This document shows positions 21,801 to 34,250 of a stretch of DNA of 64,000 bases, piece by piece. Made by a program: the position numbers and the translations under genes. The notes under the pieces are model-generated. The model worked only from the letters and a program-made list of their open reading frames with translations. It was not told where the DNA came from and searched no databases. The stretch is taken from positions 92,281 through 156,280 of the forward strand of contig JAQGEQ010000300.1 in the NCBI GenBank assembly GCA_034620365.1, in the 5' to 3' direction. How positions within the stretch are numbered: position 1 is the stretch's first letter; each line of letters opens with the position of its first letter. This DNA is from Pegea sp. RAD2-039. Its lineage: Eukaryota > Chordata > Thaliacea > Salpida > Salpidae.

Positions 21801-23127
21801 ATTAATTATTAAAAATTATAATTTTTTAGTAAATATAGAAAACTAGATAAATATCTTTATAAGTTTTGATATTTTTTATATAATTTATATCAAAGGTAAA
21901 TATTTAGAATTTCATTTTCTTCTTTAATAATTTCAACAACTGATGAGGTTTTCTATAAGAAATTGAGTTAAACAAAAACTGTAATAACTTATTCAGTCAA
22001 CTGTTATCAATTATTAATTTACATTTAAGTATAAGTAAAGATAAATCAAATAATTTCGGATAAAAAGCTAAAAATCTATCTACAATTCAGTCATAAAACT
22101 ACTACAAAAGACAAGCAAGTGTTATCAGTAAAGAAAATGTTGAATTAACTCACTGTATTGCAGTCAATAGCATTTTCAACAATTTCTCCAACAACAACTG
22201 AATTAACAGCTGAAAATAATTTCAATTTTGTATTAACATTTAAAATTCTACAATTTAATTGACAACATAAACAAAATTATAATCATAAAGTAACAAGTTT
22301 AAAAAATCAGCTTAAATTCAATAATTCCGAAAAACAACAAAATTTTTGTCTGCTACACTTACTTAAGTGCTTCATGTATTCCAACTAAAAATAAATTCAT
22401 AAATTAATTTTGCATATTAACAGAATTCCTAAATTATATAAAGCAATTATTCAAAGATTTTTTGAGTTAAACAACTAAATGAACTAAAATAATTATTATT
22501 TATAATTTTAAAAACAGTTTTTAACGTAATAATCAATTAATATTTAAAATAAATCAATTTACCAACAAACATTTCCATTGTTGCAGGTTAAAGATATTTC
22601 GTTCCAAGAATTCTAAAATATTTTATATGTTAATGTAAGAAGTTAGAATCAATTAATTCTCTAACCTGAACATTCTTTTTCTTTAAATTTACCTTAAAAC
22701 AAAAAATTTAGTTTTAAAAACTGACTATCAGTTGCATTAAGACATTTAATATAAAATGTATTCATTTAAAACTAAAAGTAAACTTACCGAACATTGATAT
22801 TTCAAATATTACTAATTTTGGCTGAAAACAATAAAAAATTAGTTAATTTAAACAAAGTAAGCTTGTTATGCATTTTATAATATTTATTTACAAGTGATAT
22901 TAATAAAGTTAACAAGTTTATTTACTTACCAGTTGAAAATAGATTTCATTTAAATGTAGGTGATTCACTACATATAAGTGAACTTCCATAGTATGATCTG
23001 AAATCAAAATAATAACATTTACTCATGAACTACAAAGTGTTAATGTTACTTGTAATTTATTACAAGGTTAAAATAGAAAATGTTAGATTGAAAAATACTT
23101 ACCAAGTAAGTCTAGTCGCTTATTCAT
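18886..23127 (-). CDS. micro-exon gene, copy 1 (inverted-repeat arm 1)
   Basis: Same 20-coding-exon structure as the plus-strand copy at 47,906, read by splicing GT-AG introns by eye. ATG at 23,127, final TAG at 18,888-18,886. Exons 1-7 encode a hydrophobic/aromatic N-terminal part (MNKRLDLLDHTMEVHLY ... EISMFG ... NIFNLQQWKCLL); exons 8-18 an acidic, serine-rich repeat-like part; exons 18-19 a basic tail (KKKRVRNFLIRVFTFGC). Differences from the other copy are mostly amino-acid replacements (E to V in exon 2, D to A in exon 7, one Asp fewer in exon 9). The exon 8 donor is CT instead of GT (21,907-21,906); reading on gives a TGA at 21,890. Because exon 8 is 45 bp and phase 0, skipping it would keep the frame. 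A 5' UTR exon with donor at 23,938 probably precedes it. Not a family I recognise. Confidence 0.6.
19280..19430. repeat. 65-bp tandem repeat in micro-exon gene intron
   Basis: AACATCATG blocks at 19,282, 19,347 and 19,412, i.e. period 65 bp, within the intron between exons 18 and 19. Present also at 34,650-34,800, 39,220-39,310 and 51,600-51,775. Confidence 0.8.
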
Positions 23128-23151
23128 CTCGAAAAATAAATAATTCTATCT

Positions 23152-24080
23152 GATGAAAAGATATTTGTAAATAGCAAGACATAAAATTGATGTTGACAAC
23201 TACTTTTTAATTATAAAGTTTTAAAATTAACTTAGTTAGTTTTAGCGATAAAAGCTATTTAATGTATTTTAATATTTTTGCCGATTTTAAAATAACAGCA
23301 AACTAAAACTGCTTATTAACATTTGAAAGTATTCAAAGAAACAATTTGAGATAACTAATAGTTTTGTTTGCGATTTCAAAATAGCTGAACCAAATATTAA
23401 AATTAAATAGAGTAATTGCATAATTTCCATTTAAATTATAATATAAAGTATAAATCGATATTAAGTTATTCAGTAACTATCTAAATTAATAATTTAATCG
23501 AGAATATTTCATAATTCTCAAATATAATTTAAAACTTTAAACGATTTACTTATTTATTTTAATTTAATTAAGTTTTAAAAGAACGATGTACAAACCTCAA
23601 TAAAGTAGACAACTAAAAGAAAAACTTTCTTACAAGTGAGTTATGAAAAATTGGTTATTACGTCATAAATACTAATATTGTTGTCAAAATAATTCAAGTT
23701 AGCTCGTTATTAACATTAAAAAATTAGTTATCTTGATTAATTGAATATTTATTTATCTTTCAGTGAAATCAATTTTATAAAATCATTTTAAACAACTCAT
23801 TAACCAAAACTCAAAAACAATTTTGTAAAAATATTTAATTAAATAACCTAAAGTGAAGTACTACAATTCTCTCATAATAATAATTAGTAAAAACAAAACT
23901 AACAATGAATTTACAAACAGTTAGTTGAAGAGCTTACCTCTAATCTTAAGATTGCTGGTTCTCAAACTTTTCATAATCAGTCTCTAAGCTGTCTTGAAAT
24001 ACTTTTAGTATAAATAAATTAGCCTAAACCGGTCACCCACAGTGAAGCACCTATATGAGTAGTAAATGAAAGTTTGTTTG
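23152..24080 (-). promoter_or_regulatory. 5' UTR exon, intron and promoter of micro-exon gene copy 1
   Basis: On the minus strand a likely non-coding exon (GACTGATTATGAAAAG ... ATTAGAG) ends at donor GTAAGC (last exon base 23,938). The acceptor TTTTCATCAG lies just upstream of the ATG exon (about 23,150). An AT-rich TATACTAAAAG stretch precedes the exon at about 24,010. Conserved in all copies. Confidence 0.45.
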
Positions 24081-24876
24081 AAAACGGTTGCTGATAATTT
24101 TATTAATAACTGTTTGATTTTCATAGTTATAAACACCAGTAAGTAAATACAAACAGCAACAATTTGGTAAAAGTTTGATAGTTTATAGCTATTATATATC
24201 TAAGATTACATTTTCTAAACAAGCGTCCACCATTCTATAAAAGTAGGTGTTTAGTTGCGTGCTGCTAGCAGCAGAGTTAGTTTGTAAAGACAAGTTTTTC
24301 TGTAGTTGATGGTACTCTGCTTAAAGAATAATATAAAAATAAATAAAATTATTTCAAAAAAAGTTTAATTAAAATATTGATGATTAATTCCTGAAATTAT
24401 ATAAAAGTGCAAAGTACGCCAGAAGAAGAAAGGTTATTGTTGTAAAACCAAAACATGTTGACTCAGTAAAACAAAACAAGAGGTTTAGATGTCGTTTTGT
24501 ATCTTCATTATAACCTTCCACAATTGTTGAGTTTGTTGAAGAATTAAAACATATAAACTGCTGTACAAAGTAAGTTAAGTTGTAATTGATCTATTGTTTG
24601 CTTCCATACTAACTTATTCGATTGGTGGATGAAAATATATATTAATTACAAACAGAATTCCGACCTATTCCATCTCATCTTCTAATTGTTTTGTTGATTA
24701 CAATTTGAATGAATGTACCAGCCAAGAGGTTTAGATGTCATGTACAACTTATTACAACTTATTCAAGTTATTAAACTTTTGTTTATAAAAAACTCCTTTG
24801 CCAGTCATTAACCAGGTAACTTAGGACATTATCCAACATTTAATATATTAATTATAATCATAGTTGCCAAAATAAA
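24081..24876. other. micro-exon gene upstream region
   Basis: Repeated at 35,930-36,658 and inverted at 46,183-46,980. No ORF or RNA gene seen. Confidence 0.5.
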
Positions 24877-24948
24877 CTCCCCGTCGGGGAATCGAACCCC
24901 GGTCTCCCGCGTGACAGGCGGGGATACTCACCACTATACTAACGAGGA
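24877..24948 (-). tRNA. tRNA-Asp (GTC), pair 3
   Basis: Intact 72-nt copy. Confidence 0.95.
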
Positions 24949-24957
24949 CACAGAACA

Positions 24958-25031
24958 TGGCCAGTAAGGGGATCGAACCCGCGACATTCGCGTTATTAGC
25001 ACGACGCTCTAACCAACTGACCTAACCGGTC
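24958..25031 (-). tRNA. tRNA-Ile (AAT), pair 3, decaying
   Basis: Three uncompensated changes: acceptor position 2 G to A (A2-C71 mismatch), D-stem GCTC to GGTC (also in the A box), and T-stem G64 to T (C50-T64). Probably a pseudogene or poorly expressed. Confidence 0.8.
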
Positions 25032-25349
25032 ACGAGAGATCATCTCAAATTTGTTATTTATTCCAAATATTTTTACTTTTATTTGAAACTTATTCTTTTT
25101 AGAAAATCAGATGGAAAAGTAGAAATTATTTTCTTGAAGTTTCTGATTTTATTCAATTTAAAATATTTTTAAGTGACATAAATAAAGAATTATAAGTTTA
25201 ATAATTACATATATTTTATATAACGTAGATATCTTTATATTATTGAGACAATCTATTTTACTAAATAATATTTTTTGAAGTTTATCTTATTCTGTTTCTT
25301 ATTACTAAAATATTTCAAATTTATTTTTTAAATTTTATTGAAATCATCA

Positions 25350-25625
25350 AATCATTGTCGATAATTATGAACATCGTCTCAGATTCTTCAATTTAGATAC
25401 TTTAGAAATTCGACGGATTAAAACCGACTTAACTCTTATTTTTAAATTTTAATATTTTTAATTGTTCGCTGTTATACGTTTTGAGGACTACTGAAATGTC
25501 ATGTGTTAAATCTTTTACTTTCTATATTTTTGACTATATAGATGTTATTTGTGAGAATGTGTGTTAGCGAGAGGTGCTTTCTTCAGGTACCATCCTTCGC
25601 ATTTATTGAAATAAATAAATAAATA
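25350..25625 (+). mobile_element. LINE 3' end, internally deleted
   Basis: RT thumb remnant joined at about 25,450 directly to the LINE 3' UTR (GTTAGCGAGAGGTGC) and an AATAAATA tail; the WNxLP part is missing. Confidence 0.65.
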
Positions 25626-27720
25626 ATAGCTGAGTTAAGAATGTGGGCACTTAAATGGCCAAAGATTTGTTTATAGAAAAATTATCCTTATTAAAGGCAA
25701 CAGCTGATAGAGCTGATAGAGATTTTAGGATAAAAAGCTTTTTATCGAGCAGTAACTTTTGAGAATGGCTGGTAGAACGACTAACACTTTGGTGCTGGCC
25801 CATCGGTCATATCTGAAATAGAAGCAGTAAATTCAATGAAACTTATAGATGAGAACCAAGTGGAACCGATAAATGCAGCCTTTAACCGAATGGCTTTCAT
25901 AATGTCTTTAAATACTGAGGTAGCAACATTGAATATTCTGAAAAATGTTAGATTGATTATGTGCCACAAAAGTGGGAAAAAGGGGACATTATAGCCGGGC
26001 ATTTCGAAAATAGTCTTCCTTAAAATAAATCGGACCAAGATGGATGTCTCTATAGAGGCAAAGTTTTTAATGCACTTATTAACACAAGATTCTTGAAGAT
26101 CTTCTAAAGTAGAAGATCAGAAACTTACTAGATCAGAACTTAATGATTCACAAAGCTCGAGGTCAATTAAAGGTGGCTCAGTTGTGCAATATGTAGAAGA
26201 TAATTGAATTTATCAGAGATAAACTCCATCTGCTATCTTTAATAAAGGTATTGAATGGCGACCACCTCTACGAAATTTAGCAAAGCTAAGCTCCATCTGT
26301 TTAAGAAAAGTATAACGTTAAAAAGCTGCTTTTCATAAAGAATTTTTGCACAGAACTTGGAACTTTTGTAAGATTCCTAAGAAAGTAGTGTTTGAGCCTA
26401 ATTAATCTTCAAAAGGGGTTTTCTGGAAAGTAGTCGGGTATAAAAAGAAAAGATACAGATGCTGCAATGACTACCTAAACTTCTGAGCATGTATGCTCTT
26501 CTTAGCTTATTGAACCCAGATTGCTTATTATTGCAGAGTAGAGACTAAAAAGAAGGCCTAAACAAAAAAGCATAATTTCTACTGCATCAGATATGAGATC
26601 AAGATAAAGATCCATATTTACTGGTTGCAATAAAGATAGCATTGTAGCCTTGAATCTAGCTTTTGAAGTAGGTAAAAACTTAATGCTTTCAGTCAGCAGA
26701 ACGAGAAAAAAACCTTTGCTGACTCTAATCAGAAATTATGAAACAAATCCAGACATTCTAATCATGATGAAAAATAATTTAGAATTGTCGATTCAGTAAA
26801 AGATGAAAATTGAAAAAGGATGCTGATTTACGAGCTGCAAAAAAGGGAAAAAAGCAAAGCTAAGATTTTGCTAAAACTAAAGCTGTGACAAAGAGGAATT
26901 TGGAAGCAACCACAAGCCACAACTTGATATAACATCCGGTTGAAGACAGTGCAACCGAAAAACTCACGGATTTTCATTTAGCTCTTTCTGCCGATTCATC
27001 AGTGATCGGATCTGGTAATGACATAATAGTTTTTGGCAAACAAAGTTTTGGTTGAAAGTTCATTTTATCACTCACTTCATCAATCTGTTTTAACTATAAG
27101 CTTCAGCTTAATACAATTATCTATGATTTCCATTTTTCGCGGAAATAATTTCTTATTTAAACTGTTGCACTGTTTTCACTCATTTGAAATTGGTTCATAT
27201 CTAAAAATCGAATGACTTCATAGTTAGTTTGCAAAGGTGATTTGCTTCATGATTGTATCCTGTCCATATCACCATTACTCCGTAACACATAAATGAAGCC
27301 TTAAAGACAATAGAGCTTGAACTACTTGAAAGACACAGCCTGGGAAGTTTAAAGCAAAAATTTGTTTCAGATAAACAGAACTGATTATGTTTTTTAACTT
27401 AAAAAATATTATGTTTTGTTTTTGGATTGGAAAACAGCTTTTGCAGCTTATATATACGGCATAATAAAGAAATAATTAAGAGAATTAAACTAGTTGAAAT
27501 ATACATTAGAAGACCAACGAAGAATAAAGTACAAAATTGTTGATCGAGCTAGGAAAAATTGTTTTAAGTAACTCTATACAAACTATATATATGAAATTAA
27601 TTTAATTAAAAAAAAACTGTCTGCAAACTGTAAAAGCATTTTTTGTCTCAAGTTGTGCTCATACTAACCATTTAAAACTTTGATAAATACAACCCCTTCG
27701 GAAAAACAAGTTGTATAGGA
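25626..27720. other. duplicated non-genic segment, longer copy
   Basis: Counterpart of 10,901-12,360 with about 650 extra bp (25,884-26,534). A minus ORF of 85 codons at 25,781-26,038 ends IGSTWFSSISFIEF then DGPAPKC; I do not recognise it. Confidence 0.4.
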
Positions 27721-27929
27721 TTTTATTTATTCATTTGTTTATTTCCTACACCAAACGTTATAAGGGGTTTATGAAACAACCATTTATTCTTAACACATGT
27801 TTTCAAAATAACTATAGTATAATAAAAATAAAAATATAGACAAAGATTGATATACTACTTGACAGTTCATCAGTCTCTATACAATATAGAAGTGCATAAT
27901 TACATTGCATTTATTAAAATGAATAAATA

Positions 27930-28325
27930 AACTATATGGAGGGTGTCTGAAGAAAACACAATCCGCTAACACACATTAATACAACATCACAAATAATAGT
28001 ATTAAATTAGAAATATAGAAAGCAAAAGGTGTAACACATGGCATTTCGGTAGTCCTCAAAGCATATAACAATTGTGTGAAATGTTAATAATATAAAAAAA
28101 TGAAAAAATCGCAGTTTAGAAATGCAGTGTTGGCAATATTATAAAAGTTCAACTTCTTCTTGAACAACGCGAGCGACTCCGACATGACAATGTCTGATGG
28201 CAACTGGTTTCAAGTATTATTTGTGCAGTATGAGAAAAAATTCAATCTGAATAATGTATCAGGTGATATGTAATGTGTGTCCTCTGAGCTGATATAACTT
28301 GAGGGAAGGACTAATGGAAAATTAT
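27930..28325 (-). mobile_element. antisense LINE 3' end, copy 2
   Basis: Near-identical to 12,560-12,960. Confidence 0.75.
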
Positions 28326-29069
28326 TAAATAACGTTAAATAACGTTAAAACCTTGTAAAATCGTTATAACCGTGTGAGAACCTTAAAATCGTTAGAAAAC
28401 GTTAAATAACATTAATTAACGTTAGATAACTTGATGTTTTGATAATACATAATTACAGAAAAATTACATAAAGCATGCCTGGCTACTTTGTTTACTGAGA
28501 TGTGTTTTTGATAGTTGAGTGGTTGTAGAACCTCTCATCTTTCTTCTAATTTTTTTCTTTATTTTTATCTTACAAATTAGTCAGCAAAGAAAGTAGTTTC
28601 AGACATTGCTTCTTAGACAATTTTATAACAACTTCAAAACAGTTTATAAAATTCCTTTTTAAAACACTTGGACGGTGTATTAAATCAAGCGGTAAGCATT
28701 TGGTTTAGAAAAATATCGTAACAGAAGAAAAATGGTAATATGCTTACTAAACATATGATTATTATCCACCCCTGCATTACATTTCATATTAAAGTACAAA
28801 AGTAAACTTAGACTTATATATAAAAATCTGTTTGAGCAAATGTTGAGTAATATAGAAAGTAATAACTCTATTTATGATATTGCTTTTTTTGTGGAAAAAA
28901 TCATTTAAGTTACTTTTCACAATATTTAGAAAATATTAATTTAAGCTACAGAGTATTTAATTCGACTCACGATTTTGAATACTTGTAAACTCACTTTGTT
29001 AACTTTAAACTCCGTAGATCAAAACGTTTGTTTTTCTGAAAGTTAAGATGTTTTGATTTTGAGCATTTT
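28326..29069. other. spacer upstream of FLYWCH-like ORF, copy 2
   Basis: AACGTT-type repeat then AT-rich sequence as in 12,957-13,713. Confidence 0.4.
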
Positions 29070-29399
29070 ATGAGTTTTTTGCCTACTTTAGCCAAAAAAG
29101 GCCATGTATTTATGTTTCAGGGCAAAAATTTTAAAGATTTAGTTATTTCCTATGTAGATGATTCAACTGGATTCAGATGGACTGATGCTGTAATTTACGG
29201 GCGTTGCAGGAGCTGCCAGAAGAAAATTGATCACTATTATTTAAGTTATCTTAAATTAAAAACTTTTTATTTTTATCAATGTGATGTTAACTTTATAAGT
29301 TTTTCTATTAAACTTTTTTTATTAACGAATGGTTTGATCAAGCTTACATTCGAAATATTTCATTTCTTAATATTATTTTTTATAATATCTATTAAATGA
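29070..29399 (+). CDS. small FLYWCH-like zinc-finger ORF, copy 2
   Basis: First ~63 codons equal copy 1 (13,714). An indel removes the copy 1 stop and the ORF runs on into AT-rich hydrophobic sequence, which argues that the true coding exon stops before this point or that the copy is dead. Confidence 0.3.
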   Translation: MSFLPTLAKKGHVFMFQGKNFKDLVISYVDDSTGFRWTDAVIYGRCRSCQKKIDHYYLSYLKLKTFYFYQCDVNFISFSIKLFLLTNGLIKLTFEIFHFLILFFIISIK

Positions 29400-30360
29400 T
29401 TTAATATTTTTAAGGTTCACTGTTTGTACCTATGCCTTAGCAAAACTTATTTTAGAGATTCGATACTAAAGAAATTTTTCTTAACAGATTATTAAAGTTT
29501 TAAAGTAATTAAAATTTAAGAACTTTAAAATAACGTCAGTCAAATTTTGTACATCTATTTTTTACTGAGAGATAATTAAGAAAAAGATTTAGATAAAGAA
29601 AGTGAATTATGTAAGAAAACAAAAACGTTATAAACAAAATCGTTAAACAGTTTTAAAATATTGATAATTACAATAACTGTTATTATTGTTACTTTTACCA
29701 AGAATTATAGTTTAATAAGTTAAAAATAAATCAATTTTTTCTAGGGATGGAAATGACTTCCCTCAAGCTAGAATAGAAGAAAAAAAGCAAGAAAGACAAG
29801 AACTAGAAGGACAAGAACGAGAAAGACAAGGAAGAGAAGGACAAGAACGAGAAGGACAAGGACGAGAAGAACAAGAACGAGAAGGACAAGGACGAGAAGG
29901 ACAAGAACTAGAAACACAAGAACTTGAAAGACAGCAATGGGAAATACGAGAGTTTCAAAGCAAAGTGCTACAGATGTCACAACTTCACCTAAAAAGACAA
30001 AGACAACAGGAAATACAAGAACAGCAACTGCAAGAAAGACTACTGCAACGACGTCTGTGGGATATACGAGCGTATCATCGACAACAGAATCTACAATTAC
30101 AGCATCATCACCAAAATAGACAAGAGAGACCAGAGCAACAACAACAGGAAGAACAACAACATTTGTGGAATATAAAAGAGTATCAAAGACAATTGATACA
30201 ATTGCAACAAAGTTACCAACAAAGTCAACAACGTTATCGTGAAAGACAAGAACAACAAGAAATACAAAAAGAGCAGCAGATGGAGCGGCAGATGCAACGA
30301 AATCTGTGGGAAATACAAGATTGTAGACTACATGTGCTACGATTGCAGCAACTGCAAGTA

Positions 30361-30572
30361 CAGAAGGACAACAGCAAGAAGGACAACAGCAAGAAGGACA
30401 ACAGCAAGAAGGACAACAGCAAGAAGGACAACAGCAAGAAGGACAACAGCAAGAAGGACAACAACAAGAAGGACAACAGCAAGAAGGACAACAACAAGAA
30501 GGACAACAGCAAGAAGGACAACAGCAAGAAGGACAACAGCAAGAAGGACAACAGCAAGAAAGACAACAACAA
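30361..30572 (+). repeat. 15-bp EGQQQ array, unit E
   Basis: About 14 units, read as KDNSK in the frame continuing from the exon start. Confidence 0.85.
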
Positions 30573-30892
30573 AGTAGTAGGCAGGAAGCTGGACAAAAAC
30601 AGCGGCAGGAACTACAAGTCTATCAACAATATGTACTACAATTACTACAACATCACCTACAAAAACAAGAACAACTAGAAAGAGAAGAACAACGAAAAAA
30701 AACGAGAAGAACAAAAAATACAACAACGTCATCGTGAAAGACGAAAACGACGAGAAAAAAAAGAACAGCAGAACCAGGAACAACAACTACAACAACTTCT
30801 TTTAAAAATACAAGAGTATCAACGACAACAAGAATTGATATTTCAACAACGTCACCGAGAAAGACAAGAAAAACAAGAAAACCACCAACAAC

Positions 30893-31185
30893 AACAACCA
30901 GAAAGGCAACCAGAACAACAACAACAACAACCAGAACAGCAACCAGAACCACAACAACAACAACCAGAACAACAACAACCAGAACAACAACAACAACAAC
31001 CAGAACAGCAACCAGAACCACAACAACAACAACCAGAACACCAACCAGAACAACAACAACAACAACCAGAAAGGCAACCAGAGCAACAACAACAACAACC
31101 AGAACAACAACCAGAACAACAACAACAACAACCAGAACAGCAACCAGAACAACAACAACAACAACCAGAACAGCAACCAGAACAA
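30893..31185 (+). repeat. PEQQ repeat, unit E
   Basis: CCAGAACAGCAA-type units, longer than in D. Confidence 0.8.
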
Positions 31186-31329
31186 CAACTACAGCAATTT
31201 CTTTTAAAAATAGAACAGTTTCAACGACAACAAGAATTGATATTTCAACAACGTGACCGAGAAAGACAAGAAAAACAAGAAAACCAACAACAACAACCAG
31301 AACAGCAAGAAAGGCGAGAGCAACCATAA

Positions 31330-32907
31330 AGACAATCAAACTTATAATGATAACTAATGCTTAGAAATACATTTTTATTGAATATTTTTTCTTCTGAAAC
31401 TTCAAACTTTGTAACATTGATATTTAGTTCGTCTTATATGAAGATTTTATTCAAAACTCTGTTCTATTAATATTTTTTTCGAAAAGTAAATGTAAAAGTT
31501 AATAAAATATAAAATGTAAATTGCAAAACTGAAAAATATTTAATGATTTTATATCAATTTATAAAAATATATAAATTTATATATATATTTATTTATTTAT
31601 ATTTATCTATTTATAATTATTTATTTTAACGACATTTTTCAGCAACTTAAATTGACTTATAATTAAATTAATGATTAAAGTGTCTTAACTGAAAAAAATG
31701 CTAATATTTACTAATTAAATTGCAATTGATACATTTTGAATAGATAGTTAGACGTTTTTGTTCTTGACACATACAAATTAACGAAAGAACTAGATAAGGT
31801 TTGTTGTTCCCATTTTCGTCATTAACATAACTTGTGTTTTTTGTATTATCAACTTAACTGTCGTGTTTGTTGATTTCTGATTCTTTAGATGAAACTTCTT
31901 ATAAAATTAAATTTGGTCTTATGACATTTATGATAACGATTAGAATAATAAATCTAACTTAATATCAAAACCAAATTTAAGAATAGAAACTACAAATCGT
32001 CTGAAAACTCATTTAAAAGTTTATAAAAAGTTTTTCATTTTCTTTAAAAAAATTAAATTAAAATTTGAATTATGAATAGAGATTACAAACAGAAGCATTT
32101 GTATTAAATCTTTGGTGGTTAAATATCTACCATTGAAATAAAGTTAGGAACAAAAACCAATGTTTTCAGATTTTTGCGAATTTCTAAAAAAATAATTTTT
32201 TTAGATTACTTTTGGAACCAACTTGTTCAACGGACTGATAAGAAAAAGTTGTTTGTCAACTAAATAAGTTGAATTGTGTTAAACTACTAGTTACAATTTA
32301 CTTGTATTTTGTTTTGATGTCTCATATTTATATAAATTAAACTTGTAAATTAGATACAAGAGATAGATAAAGTTCGATTAATTGTAGCTTAATATCAAGT
32401 AAGCTTTTATTGTACCAAATCATTATTCGCTAGATACAAGATAAAAGTTAGATAATTATTTTATTGACAGAAAAAGCCTTGACTTTCATATATACTTGAA
32501 AATCTAATTTCTTTTATTCTATTTGGAAAAGAAAATAGAAAATAAATTTACATATCCTAGTAAAAGTATAAGTTGAATAAGTTTGGCTTTCTATCAAATA
32601 CAACGTTGTGATATTAATAAATATCTTTATTATAAAGATTATATTTAAAAAACTGAATCAGAGCTACCAAATATAAAAAAGTAATTTGAAAACTGATTCT
32701 TCTTGACTCTATCACTAATAAATAGTAATTGTTGTCGATTGTTTGTAGAAATAACAACTGTTTGTGTCAGTCTGAAAAATAATACTTCTTAAAAAGGTTT
32801 ATTAAACTTTTGTTTATAAAAAACTCACTTGCCAGTCACTAACCAGGTAACTTAGGACATTAGCGAATATTTAATATATTAATTATTATTAAAGTTGCCA
32901 AAATAAA
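31330..32907. other. 3' flank of unit E and tRNA-flank block
   Basis: Direct duplicate of 15,980-17,539, with an expanded TATATATTTATTTATT stretch near 31,580. No gene. Confidence 0.6.
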
Positions 32908-32979
32908 CTCCCCGTCGGGGAATCGAACCCCGGTCTCCCGCGTGACAGGCGGGGATACTCACCACTATACTAACGAGGA
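32908..32979 (-). tRNA. tRNA-Asp (GTC), pair 4
   Basis: Intact 72-nt copy. Confidence 0.95.
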
Positions 32980-32988
32980 CACAGAACA

Positions 32989-33062
32989 TGGCCAGTACGG
33001 GGATCGAACCCGCGACATTCGCGTTATTAGCACGACGCTCTAACCAACTGAGCTAACCGGTC
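32989..33062 (-). tRNA. tRNA-Ile (AAT), pair 4
   Basis: One acceptor change (second base G to A, giving A2-C71); the rest is intact. Confidence 0.9.
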
Positions 33063-33384
33063 ACGAGAGATCCTCTCAAATTTGTTATTTATTCCAAATA
33101 TTTTTACTTTTATTTGAAACTTATTCTTTCTAGGAAATCAGATGGAAAAGTAGAAACTGTTTTCTTGAATTCTCTGATTTTATTCAATTTAAAATATTTT
33201 TAAGTGACATAAATAAAGAATTATAAGTTTAATAATTACATATATTTTATAGGAAGTAGATATCTTTATATTATTGAGACAGTCTATTTTACTAAATAAT
33301 ATTTTTGAAGTTTATCTTATTCTGTTTCTTAATACTAAAATATTTCTAATTTATTTTTTAAATCTTATTGAAATCATCAAATCA

Positions 33385-33600
33385 TTGTCGATAATTATGA
33401 ACATCGTCTCAGATTCTTCAAATTAGATACTTTATAAATCGACAGATTAAATACGACTTAATTCTTATTTTCAAAATTATTCACAATTTAATTGACATTC
33501 AGTTTGATGATTTCTTTTCCATTAGTCCTTCCCTCAAGTTATATCAGTTCAGACGACACACATTACACCTTAATAAGCTCATATCACCTGATATATAGGC
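33385..33600 (+). mobile_element. LINE RT C-terminal remnant, copy 3
   Basis: Same RT thumb remnant as 18,015-18,235. Confidence 0.65.
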
Positions 33601-33631
33601 TCAAAGGCTTACGCAAATATAGCGATTGAAG

Positions 33632-33754
33632 ATGAATAAGATAGCGCGTCACGAACAGTTATTACGAATGAAGAAATATGAAAGATGGGAAATATTTGAT
33701 AACAGTAAAGATTTGGTTAAGATTCGTAGTTTTGTGAATGATATCAAACAATGA
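33632..33754 (+). other. short ORF in duplicated block
   Basis: 40 codons starting MNKIARHEQLLRMKKYERWE. The copies at 18,270 and 37,385 lack the ATG (ATA) and the first also has a TGA. Probably part of a dead element. Confidence 0.2.
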
Positions 33755-33797
33755 AAGTAAGTTAGAAGTAAAAAAGAGGTTAGAAAACGTTCTAAAT

Positions 33798-33965
33798 TCA
33801 ATAAACATCAAAACTTTTTTGTAGAATGTGCGTTGTTCTCAATTTGAATTTCAGCTCCTTGATTTTTTCAAAGTATTTTTTAGTGAACTTTTCAAATTCT
33901 TTTGATGTTATTCCTAATGCACCAATCACAAATGGAAGTATTTTAGTATTCACATAAAATAATTA
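33798..33965 (-). mobile_element. R2-like retroelement C-terminal fragment, copy 2
   Basis: ILPFVIGALGITSKEFE ... RTTHILQKSFDVY then TGA on the minus strand. Confidence 0.5.
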
Positions 33966-34250
33966 AACTTTGAATTAACTAATTTATTAAGTTCAATCTG
34001 TTTTGAAATTTTTTCTTTTTTAAAAACTTGAATTTCTTATTTAAATATAAACTATTTAATCTGCTGTTTAAAATAAAACAAAAACTTGATAAAATCATAA
34101 ATATTTTACGAAGAATAACATTTATTTGTAAACGAGAAATCCATTTACAAACAACAATTAACTCGACAATACTTCTCAAAATACAAGAAGTTTGTTTATT
34201 TGTTTATCAGCAGATCAAAAAAATGTTTCCAATTCAGTTGCATCATTCAA

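Larger units (their letters stand above)
29745..31329 (+). pseudogene. unit E Q-rich gene exon, frameshifted
   Basis: Acceptor TTTTTTCTAG ends at 29,744; codons DGNDFPQARIEEKK follow, as in unit D. A 4-bp loss at the start of the array (GTACAGAAGG, about 30,362) puts the array in the KDNSK frame, and a TAG at 30,676-30,678 ends it. That stop is a CAA to CTA change when read in the Q frame. A +1 A near 30,695 restores the original frame, so 30,835-31,329 (LLKIEQFQRQQ, PEQQ repeats, ERREQP end) would be in frame but for that one stop. Close relative of D with a different PEQQ repeat number. Confidence 0.55.
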
